A DNA stretch of 64,000 nt, from positions 62,001 through 126,000 of the forward strand of contig JBPBPL010000012.1 in NCBI GenBank assembly GCA_050954285.1. The letters are read 5' to 3'. The stretch is from Mucilaginibacter_A sp050954285. GTDB lineage: Bacteria > Bacteroidota > Bacteroidia > Sphingobacteriales > Sphingobacteriaceae. A model generated the notes under the pieces. That model was not told the origin of the DNA, did not search any database, and saw only the letters and a program-made list of their open reading frames with translations. This document shows, piece after piece, positions 17,820 to 26,000 of this stretch (position 1 is the stretch's first letter; every line of letters begins with the position of its first letter). The translations under genes were made by a program, and so were the position numbers.

Positions 17820-18772
17820 GATTGTGTGATGCTGTTTTTATCGGGTAAATTTTCGGTTTCTTCTGGTTTTGGCAAGCCTTCATTTAAACGTTTGGTGTTG
17901 AAAACGTAATAAATCCCCAGCAAGGAAACTACTGCCGAAGTAAGATAAAATAACAGGCTGACCACCACGGCCAGATTCGGATCCATGTTAAAAAAAGGCG
18001 CAAAATGCACGAAAATATATTCCCTCAAACCTAAACCGCCCACTGAAAAGGGTACAATTGCCGATAACGAAGCGGCTAAAAAGGTAAACAAGTACGGAGA
18101 AAACTTGCCATTGAAATGTAGGGCCAGTAAAACGAACAACACGGTAATTACCTGCATGGATTGTACCAGAATGGCTTTGGCGTGTGCTTCAAAAAAGAAA
18201 TGCGTATAATCCTTAAAAAAATGCTTCGCCACAAAACAATAAGCCGCCGTACCCACCACAAAAACACTGAGCGGGATGGCCAGGTGGATTTGAATTTGCG
18301 GCAGAAAACCGATTAATGCCACAATGATCAGTCCGATGGCCCAAAGTCCGCTTAAACGATCAAAAAAAATCGCCCAGAACACTCTTTTTGCAGGCAGTTT
18401 ATAGCTTTTGTTGAGGAGCCATATTTTATAGCCATCGCCGCCAATTCCGCCTGGCAAAAACAGGTTGTAAAACAAGCCGAGCATATACAATCTCAGGTTG
18501 AAAACGAAGCTAAGCCGTAAATTGATCGACTTAAAAAAACTAAGCAAACGGGAAGATGCAACCAATTGGGATAGAAAAAACGTAAGAACGGCCAGCAGTA
18601 AATATAGTGGATTGGAAGCCGATAAGGTGGATTTTACTTTTTCAAAATCCATTTTCCGCAGCACCAAGTAAAGTAACAGGCTGGTAAACCCGATTTTCAG
18701 GATCGTTTTTACAACATCCCAAAAAACTTGCTTTTTGGTTTTCGGTGTGGGTATTTCTTCGGTTTCGGCCAT
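17816..18772 (-). CDS. lysylphosphatidylglycerol synthase TM-region family protein (UPF0104)
   Basis: Polytopic inner-membrane protein of 318 residues from the ATG at 18770-18772 (a longer frame starts at 18799). About eight hydrophobic segments and the conserved block LFLPGGIGGDGYKIWLL, followed by a FDRLSGL motif, mark the LPG_synthase_TM/UPF0104 family. Members are proposed lipid flippases or glycolipid-associated proteins. The C-terminal tail DKNSITQS is encoded by a copy of the dispersed repeat plus the overlap with the next gene. Confidence 0.85.
   Translation of the reverse strand: MAETEEIPTPKTKKQVFWDVVKTILKIGFTSLLLYLVLRKMDFEKVKSTLSASNPLYLLLAVLTFFLSQLVASSRLLSFFKSINLRLSFVFNLRLYMLGLFYNLFLPGGIGGDGYKIWLLNKSYKLPAKRVFWAIFFDRLSGLWAIGLIIVALIGFLPQIQIHLAIPLSVFVVGTAAYCFVAKHFFKDYTHFFFEAHAKAILVQSMQVITVLFVLLALHFNGKFSPYLFTFLAASLSAIVPFSVGGLGLREYIFVHFAPFFNMDPNLAVVVSLLFYLTSAVVSLLGIYYVFNTKRLNEGLPKPEETENLPDKNSITQS
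17829..17854 (+). repeat. dispersed repeat half-unit, GT variant, at a gene end
   Basis: Core at 17829-17840 and tail GTAAATTTTCGG form the last codons of the flippase-like gene (residues DKNSI). Confidence 0.8.
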
Positions 18773-18812
18773 TTCAGACAAAAATAGTAAAATAGGCAAT
18801 TTAAAAATATAG

Positions 18813-18836
18813 ATTTTAAGTCGATAAAAACAGCAT
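18813..18836 (-). repeat. dispersed repeat half-unit, GT variant, upstream of aguB
   Basis: Core at 18825-18836, tail CTTAAAATC on the minus strand. Its last base is also the first base of the proposed -33 box of aguB. Confidence 0.8.
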
Positions 18837-18866
18837 TGCGCCGCTTTGATCTTAATCTTATTTTTG
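18836..18866 (+). promoter_or_regulatory. probable Bacteroidota-type promoter for aguB
   Basis: TTG at 18836-18838, a 20-base spacer, and TATTTTTG at 18859-18866 fit the TTG/TAnnTTTG primary sigma factor consensus. The start codon is 20 bases further on. Confidence 0.6.
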
Positions 18867-18885
18867 TGCCAGAATAAAACAAGCT

Positions 18886-19755
18886 ATGGCGAAAGTTAAA
18901 GTTGGATTGGTGCAGATGAGTTGCACGGCAGATAAGGAAGCAAATTTGCAAAAAGCAATTGCTAAAGTGCGGGAAGCAGCTGCAAAAGGTGCACAAATTG
19001 TGTGTTTGCAGGAACTTTTTACGTCGTTGTATTTTTGCGACGAAGAAAATTACGACAATTTTAAGCTGGCAGAAGCCATTCCCGGACCGTCAACTGATGA
19101 ACTTTCCAAAATTGCTGCCGAGTTGAATGTGGTGATTATTGCTTCTTTATTTGAGAAACGTGCGCAGGGTTTGTACCACAATACCACGGCGGTTTTGGAT
19201 GCCGACGGAAAATACTTGGGCAAATACCGTAAAATGCATATTCCTGATGATCCTGGTTTTTACGAAAAGTTCTATTTTACGCCCGGAGATCTGGGTTATA
19301 AAGTTTTCAAAACCAAGTACGCCACTTTGGGCGTGCTGATTTGCTGGGATCAATGGTATCCGGAAGCTGCACGTATTACCGCTTTAATGGGTGCCGAAAT
19401 CCTGTTTTATCCAACGGCCATCGGCTGGGCAACCACGCAGGATTTGCCAACTAATACCGAACAATACAATGCCTGGCAAACTATCCAGCGTTCGCACGGA
19501 ATTGCCAACGGCGTGCATGTGGTGAGCATTAACCGGGTAGGAGAGGAAGCTGGTGTGAGATTTTGGGGCGGATCTTTCATAGCGAATCCGTTCGGAACGG
19601 TAATTTATCAGGCTTCGCATGAGGACGAAGAAGTGATTGTGCAGGAAATGAATTTGGCAGAAACCGATCGTTATCGTACGCACTGGCCATTTTTGCGCGA
19701 TCGCAGGATCGATTCTTATCAACCCATAACCAAACGTTTGATTGATGAAGATTGA
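18886..19755 (+). CDS. aguB: N-carbamoylputrescine amidase
   Basis: Carbon-nitrogen hydrolase (nitrilase superfamily), 289 residues, cytoplasmic. It converts N-carbamoylputrescine to putrescine, CO2 and ammonia, the last step of the agmatine route to polyamines. The catalytic triad is visible: E43 (CLQELF), K116 (YRKMHIPDDP) and C153 (LICWDQWYPE). The length and the HIPDDPGFYEKFYFTPGD block match AguB rather than other nitrilases. The agmatine deiminase that makes its substrate is encoded 570 bases downstream, separated by an unrelated gene. Confidence 0.93.
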   Translation: MAKVKVGLVQMSCTADKEANLQKAIAKVREAAAKGAQIVCLQELFTSLYFCDEENYDNFKLAEAIPGPSTDELSKIAAELNVVIIASLFEKRAQGLYHNTTAVLDADGKYLGKYRKMHIPDDPGFYEKFYFTPGDLGYKVFKTKYATLGVLICWDQWYPEAARITALMGAEILFYPTAIGWATTQDLPTNTEQYNAWQTIQRSHGIANGVHVVSINRVGEEAGVRFWGGSFIANPFGTVIYQASHEDEEVIVQEMNLAETDRYRTHWPFLRDRRIDSYQPITKRLIDED

Positions 19756-19792
19756 GGAAGTTGGAATCGATTGATAAAATCATTCGTAAATT

Positions 19793-20323
19793 ATGAGAAC
19801 CATTGCGTGCATTTTTTTCGTTTTGCTTACACTAAAATCTTTTGGACAAGTAAAAGAAGTTTATCAAGTAGAGCCATGGTTTTTTCTTGATTCTGTTCGT
19901 ATCAGTAAAAATCAATTGTATTTTGATCCCGATAAAATTGTAGCAATTAATGTGGTAAAAGACAAAGACAAACCGAATCAGAAAGAGGGTAAAATTTATT
20001 TAAAATCAAAAAATCCAAAAGGTTATAACTTTCTTACTTTAAAAGGCATTGAAAAAACTTATGTAAAAACAGTATCCGGATTAGCTCTTTTTATGATAGA
20101 TAATTTAATTTTAAAAGACAACATTTCAACTTATAAAATTGATTCGGCTTATATTTTAAATGTTGAAATTTTGAAATCTACAGAAATTGAATATTTAAAG
20201 AAAATGCGGCCTCTTTTAACAATCATAAGTATTAAACTTAAAACAAAAGAGAATGTAACAAAAGCAAATGAAATCCGCATTCGTGGAACCCGTTATTCTT
20301 TGCCTAATAATTTGAATAAATAA
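19793..20323 (+). CDS. secreted hypothetical protein
   Basis: A 176-residue protein with an N-terminal signal peptide (about 1-18, ending SFG-Q), Lys-rich and beta-prone, with no family I recognise. It is clearly more AT-rich than the aguB and aguA genes on either side and has no apparent link to polyamine synthesis, so it looks like an insertion into the pair. A repeat core lies within it (20064-20075, encoding V-K-T-V). It ends 2 bases before the aguA start, so cotranscription is likely. Confidence 0.7.
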   Translation: MRTIACIFFVLLTLKSFGQVKEVYQVEPWFFLDSVRISKNQLYFDPDKIVAINVVKDKDKPNQKEGKIYLKSKNPKGYNFLTLKGIEKTYVKTVSGLALFMIDNLILKDNISTYKIDSAYILNVEILKSTEIEYLKKMRPLLTIISIKLKTKENVTKANEIRIRGTRYSLPNNLNK

Positions 20324-20325
20324 AA

Positions 20326-21417
20326 ATGAATGATAATGTATCTAATTACTCTTTAAACTTCCAATATTCCAAACTTCCTCACTTTCCTCAAGGTTATTAT
20401 TTTCCGGCCGAATGGGAAAAACACGAAGCTACCTGGTTGAGCTGGCCGCACAAAAATGAATCCTGGCCGGGAAAGATCGAAGCTATTTACCAGCATTATT
20501 GTGCGTTTATCAAAATTGTTGCTGAAGGTGAATTGGTCAGAATTAATGTTGCCGATGCAGCAATGGAAGCGTTTGCCAAAGCGGAGCTGCAAAAAGTTGA
20601 TGCCGATTTAACCAAGATTGAGTTTTATCATTTCCCAACCAATGATGCCTGGTGCCGGGATCATGGTCCGGCGTTTTTGCTGAACCGTGATGCTTCTTTT
20701 ATCGACCCAAAAATTGTGCTGGATTGGGGCTACAATGCCTGGGGCGGCAAATATCCGCCGTTTGCGCTGGATGATATGATACCGACAAGAATTGCCGAGC
20801 ATTTTGGTTTACCGGTTTACCATCCGGGAATTGTAATGGAAGGCGGTTCGGTTGAATTTAACGGCGCAGGAACGGTTTTAACGACCACCGCTTGTTTGCT
20901 CAATCCAAACCGGAATCCAAATCTCAGCCAAAATCAAATTGAAGATTATTTGAAGCAATATTACGGCGTACAGCAGGTTTTGTGGCTGGGCGATGGCATT
21001 GTGGGCGATGATACCGATGGCCATATTGATGATATTACGCGTTTTGTAAATGAAGATACGGTGGTTACGGTTGTGGAAGAAAATCCGGAAGACGAAAATT
21101 ATCATCTCCTGCAGGAAAACCTCGAAAAGCTGCGGGAAATGAAGCTTCTGGATGGCCGGAAACTAAACATTGTTGAACTGCCGATGCCTTCGCCGGTGAT
21201 TTGGGAAGATACGCGTTTGCCCGCCAGTTATGCCAATTTTTATATTGCAAACAAAGCCGTGATTGTACCAACTTACCGTGATCAAAACGATGAAAAAGCC
21301 TTGCAAATTTTACAAAAATGTTTCCCTGATCGAAAGGTTGTAGGTATTGATTCTACGGATATTATCTGGGGTTTAGGCAGCTTTCATTGTTTGAGTCAGC
21401 AGGAACCGGCGGTGTGA
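20326..21417 (+). CDS. aguA: agmatine deiminase / peptidylarginine deiminase family protein
   Basis: Guanidino-group modifying enzyme of 363 residues that hydrolyses agmatine to N-carbamoylputrescine and ammonia. Family motifs are all present: TWLSWPHKNESWPG near 32-45, the WCRDHGP substrate block, EGGSVEFNG, the catalytic His in DTDGHIDD, and the nucleophile C355 in GLGSFHCLSQQEP. The pairing with aguB upstream supports agmatine as substrate. A full TC repeat half-unit (20690-20716) lies in frame and encodes DASFIDPK in a loop after the CRDHGP block. Confidence 0.92.
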   Translation: MNDNVSNYSLNFQYSKLPHFPQGYYFPAEWEKHEATWLSWPHKNESWPGKIEAIYQHYCAFIKIVAEGELVRINVADAAMEAFAKAELQKVDADLTKIEFYHFPTNDAWCRDHGPAFLLNRDASFIDPKIVLDWGYNAWGGKYPPFALDDMIPTRIAEHFGLPVYHPGIVMEGGSVEFNGAGTVLTTTACLLNPNRNPNLSQNQIEDYLKQYYGVQQVLWLGDGIVGDDTDGHIDDITRFVNEDTVVTVVEENPEDENYHLLQENLEKLREMKLLDGRKLNIVELPMPSPVIWEDTRLPASYANFYIANKAVIVPTYRDQNDEKALQILQKCFPDRKVVGIDSTDIIWGLGSFHCLSQQEPAV

Positions 21418-21428
21418 TTATTGATGTT

Positions 21429-21467
21429 GATAAAAATAGCGATGCTTCTTTTATCAGGGTAAATTTG
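21429..21467. repeat. dispersed repeat, imperfect palindrome between convergent genes
   Basis: An intact TC core at 21442-21453 with tail GTAAATTTG is preceded by a decayed opposite copy (GATAAAAATAGC). The arms pair with two mismatches, and the site could stop transcription from both sides. Confidence 0.75.
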
Positions 21468-21469
21468 AG

Positions 21470-22804
21470 TTAGGACTTTACTGATTTCTTTTTTCTCCAT
21501 CCAATTAGCTGCCAAACTATCTCTCCGGAAAGTAATGTGCCGATAGCAAAAGTGGCAGGTAGCCAAGTTTCTCCCGAAGTGGAAAACGCACCGGACAAAG
21601 CAACAATGTAAACCAGCAAAGGCAATAAAGCCATCAAGCCTAAGCCCCAAACATTAAGTGAGATTTTGAACGGCCGATGAAGTTCCGGGAATTTGATTCG
21701 AAAAATAATCAGCGCAATAAATTCTAAAAATAAAGCAGCTCCGTAAACGGTTACGTCGATGATGAGCAGATCGGTAAAACTCCATAAAATCATTAAACTG
21801 ATAACAGCCGAACAGATCAATATAGAAACATACGGCGTTTTATATTTGGGGTGAACCTGGTTGAGTTTCTGCGGAAGCAAGCCATCATCGGCCATTACTT
21901 TTGGCACCCGCGAAACGGAAAGCAGCACGGCCGAATATAAACCCAGCGCGCTGGCCATCCCGCCAAAAGAAAGTGCCGCGCCCAGCCAGTGGCCGCTTAG
22001 CAAAACGCCTAAAATCGGGAACCCTTCTTTCTGTAATTTCCCCGGATCGATACCCGATTGCTGCGCCACTAAAATCGCCAGAAAATACACTGAAAATATC
22101 AGGATAAAAGCAGTAAACACCGAAATGAGATAGGTGCGAACGGGCTTTTCTACTTCCTCGGCATAAGTGGTTACGTTGTCCCATCCGATAAAATTCCACA
22201 TCACGGTGTATAATCCTAAACCTAAATTAGAAAAACCAACGCCTTTCAGAGATAAATGCGGAAAGCTGAAACTGCCGCCATGCTGACTGAAGAACACGAA
22301 AAAAAGTATGATAAAAGGAGTAAGCACCAGCGCGCCCAAAAATACCGAAACCTTGCCAACGGGCACAATCCCCAGGATATTCAGCCCGGCAGATGACCAG
22401 ATGATGAACAGACAAACCGGGATTTTATAAGCTGCAATTCCCGGAAAAAAGAAGGACGCATATTCGACAAAAAGCACTGGATAAATGGCGAGATCTACAA
22501 AAGTGTAGAGCCACGTCCACCAGCCTTCATACAAAGCCCAGCGTAAACCCAATGCTTTTTTTACCCACTGATAATAACCGCCGGTAACGGGCATCATGCT
22601 GTTGAGTTCGAGCACGGTGAAAATGGTTGGAATGTCCCACAAAATGGGTGTGATGATCAAAAGTAGTAATGCACCGTTTTTGCCTGCATAACCCAATAAA
22701 GGTTCCAATCCATACGGGCCACCGGAAACAGTAAGGAAAATAAGAGCGATTAAAGGGAGTATCCTCAACTTTTTTAAAGCAGAGCGTGGGGCAGGAGACA
22801 TCAT
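21470..22804 (-). CDS. APC family amino acid permease
   Basis: Inner-membrane transporter of the amino acid-polyamine-organocation superfamily, 444 residues with about twelve hydrophobic segments. The substrate-binding first helix has the glycine break SGGPYGLEPLLG (near residues 26-37), and the GGYYQWV motif of helix 2 is at about 73-79. The substrate could be an amino acid or polyamine. The neighbouring agmatine pathway makes a polyamine or precursor plausible, but this is inference only. Confidence 0.87.
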   Translation of the reverse strand: MMSPAPRSALKKLRILPLIALIFLTVSGGPYGLEPLLGYAGKNGALLLLIITPILWDIPTIFTVLELNSMMPVTGGYYQWVKKALGLRWALYEGWWTWLYTFVDLAIYPVLFVEYASFFFPGIAAYKIPVCLFIIWSSAGLNILGIVPVGKVSVFLGALVLTPFIILFFVFFSQHGGSFSFPHLSLKGVGFSNLGLGLYTVMWNFIGWDNVTTYAEEVEKPVRTYLISVFTAFILIFSVYFLAILVAQQSGIDPGKLQKEGFPILGVLLSGHWLGAALSFGGMASALGLYSAVLLSVSRVPKVMADDGLLPQKLNQVHPKYKTPYVSILICSAVISLMILWSFTDLLIIDVTVYGAALFLEFIALIIFRIKFPELHRPFKISLNVWGLGLMALLPLLVYIVALSGAFSTSGETWLPATFAIGTLLSGEIVWQLIGWRKKKSVKS

Positions 22805-23058
22805 GAAATAAAGCTAAAAATAAAATTACAGATTGAATGAGGAATAATACCTTATACGAACGTGGCAGAAATTTGCTGCATCTGATACCGGATTATAATC
22901 TGTTCAACTAAAGAAACAGGGTGCTTATCCAAATCAAATTTTAACATTTCATTTAGTGAAACCTCGGCAATTACAAGTCGTATAACTCCTGATTAAAATT
23001 CTCCCGTCAGGATTAAAAATAAGTACAGCTGCTGTTAAAATATTCAATCAGATCTTTT

Positions 23059-26000
23059 ATGTTAAGACAATTACAATTTATAGTTCTGCTGCTTTTTTTA
23101 GCAGGATTAATTCCTCAAAAAGCTTTTGCCCAGTTTCCATACACAAATAGCTTTGAGAATGCTACTGCACCCGGTGCTAATTTTGGAGGATCACCAACAG
23201 CCTATCTTACAGGTGGAAATATTGACGCTAACGGAAGCGGCTATCTTCGGTTAACTTCTAATGCAAATAGTCAGGCTGGCTATGCTTTTATTTCCAGTAG
23301 CTTTCCTGCTACTAAAGGGATTTCAGTAAGTTTTGAATATGCAACATGGGGTGGAACCGGTAATGCGGATGGTATCTGTTTTTTCCTTTTTGATGGCAGT
23401 TTAGCTGATGCAAGCTTTAAAGTTGGTCAATTTGGGGGATCGCTTGGATATTCAGCTCCCGTTCCCTCTACCACTAATGGGCTTTCAAAAGCTTATTTAG
23501 GCGTTGGTTTAGATGAATATGGAAACTTTTCCAATGCTGCTTTTGGAGCAGGGGGAACGGGTTTTGCCCCAAATTCTGTGACTATCAGAGGTGCTTATAA
23601 TGACGCCAATGGAGCATATAATATGCTTAAAACCGTTCCGCTTTCAACAGCTACACATGGCTTTAATACTATTGGAAGTGGAACTGCCCGTGCAACAGCG
23701 GGAAATACAGGTTATAGAAAAGCTTATATTGATATTATTCCTGATGCAAGTGGTATTGGTTTTGATATCACGGTAAAAATACAGCATGATGCGGTTTCAG
23801 CCCCTGTTACCATTATCAGTAACTATTACTATAGTTATGCTTCTCCTGCTACTTTAAAGTTTGGCTATGCAGCATCTACCGGAGGATCTAATAATTATCA
23901 TGAAATCAGAAATACAGCAGTTACATTGCCCGCTAGTACAACCTTAACTACACCTACTCAAACTAACCAAACTTTAACTACGTGTTCTAATAGTACAGGA
24001 AGCGTAAATATTTCAAGCGGTTTCAGTACAACCAATACGCCCAATGGTGCCATCAATACAGCAAGTGTTGATTTAGATCCATCAACTACCGGCATTCAAA
24101 CCACTTATACGGTTGTATCTAAAGGTACTTTTACTTCTGACGGCAGCGGAAACATTACTTTTGCGCCCTTAAACAGCACTGTTACAGGTCCGGTTTCCTG
24201 TAGTTTTACTGTTGCTGATAATTATGGTGCTACTTCAAATACAGCAACCGTAACGGCAACTATTAATGCTGCTCCCATTCTTACCATTACTAATCCTGCT
24301 GCCGCATGTTTGCCTGCAACGATTGATATTACAGCTGCTGCTGTTACAGCCGGAAGTGATGCTAATCTCACGCTTTCTTATTATAGTAATGCAACTGCAA
24401 CAACTGTATTAAGCAATCCTAATGCAATAACAACTTCCGGTACTTATTATATCAAGGCAGTAAATGCAAGTAACTGCTCAGTTATTCAGCCGGTAACTGT
24501 TACCATTAACCCGTTGCCTACAACCGCCAATGCAGGCAGTGATCAAACAAGTACAACTGCTACCACAACATCAGTAACATTAAGCGGTAATTCGCCAACG
24601 GCAGGGACAGGTTTATGGTCACAAATCAGTGGGCCAACGACAGCTACTTTTGCAAATGCAACACTTTACAATACAACAGCAGGCAATCTTAATCCGGGTA
24701 CCTACACTTTCCGTTGGACAATTTCAAACAGCTGTGGCAGTTCGGCGGATGATGTAACAATAGGAATAACGGGTACCCAAACCATCACCTTTGCTGCAAT
24801 CCCGACAAAAACTTATGGTGATTCTGATTTTAATGCTGGAGCTACTGCTTCATCTGGCATAGCAATAACGTACACCAGCATTAATCCTACAGTCGCAACC
24901 GTTGATGCAAGTGGAAATGTACATATTCTTGCCGCTGGAAGTACCATAATTAAGGCATCACAGGCAGGCAATAGTAATTATACTGCTGCAACTGCTGTTA
25001 CACAAACTTTAACGGTAAACAAAGCATCATTAACCATTGCATCAGATAATCAAAATAAAGTTTTTGGTTCAGTTAATCCTACGTTAACAGCAAGTTATAC
25101 TGGTTTTGTTAATAATGAAAATTCTAACAATTTAACTACTCAGCCCGCAATAAGTACAACAGCAACTACATCTTCTCCAGTTGGAACTTATCCAATTACG
25201 AGTTCAGGCGCTGTTGATGATAATTATATTGTTACTAACACACCAGGAACATTAACCGTCAGCCAGAGTTCGCAAACAATTACTTTTAATACTCTGTCGG
25301 CCAAAACATACGGCGATACAGATTTTACACTTAATGCTACTACTTCGTCAGGTTTGCCCATAAATTATATCAGCAGCAATCCGGCAGTTGCAACTGTTGA
25401 TGCAAGTGGAAATGTGCATATTTTATCAGCCGGAACAACTGTAATCACTGCTTCTCAAGCTGGAAACAGCAATTATATTGCAACGTCTGTTGCACAAACT
25501 TTAACGGTAAACAAAGCAGCGTTAACGCTTACGGCAGATAATCAGATTAAAACTTACAACACGGCAAATCCTGCCTTAACCATCAGTTACAGTGGTTTTG
25601 TAAATAATGAGACAGCTGCCAGCTTACCTTCCCAGGCAACTGCAAATACAACAGCAACTGCTGCTTCATCAGTTGGAACGTACCCGATTACAGTAACAGG
25701 AGCTGCAAGTAATAATTACCAAATTACCTATGTAAACGGAGCATTGTCAGTTGGTCAAAGCAGTCCTGCCATTACCTTTAATGCTTTGTCGGCTAAGGTT
25801 TATGGTGATGCAGATTATAGTTTATCAGCTATTTCTACATCCGGTTTGACGGTTACTTACACCAGCAGTAACCCGGCAGTTGCAACCGTGGATGCAAGTG
25901 GAAATGTGCATATTCTTTCCGCAGGAACAACCGTAATTACTGCTTCTCAAGCTGGAAACAGCAATTACAATGCGGCAGCATCGGTTGCACAAACTTTAAC

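Noticed and set aside
22805..23058. Gap upstream of the giant adhesin as a regulatory region
   Set aside because: No promoter pair at standard spacing, hairpin or repeat copy could be supported by eye.
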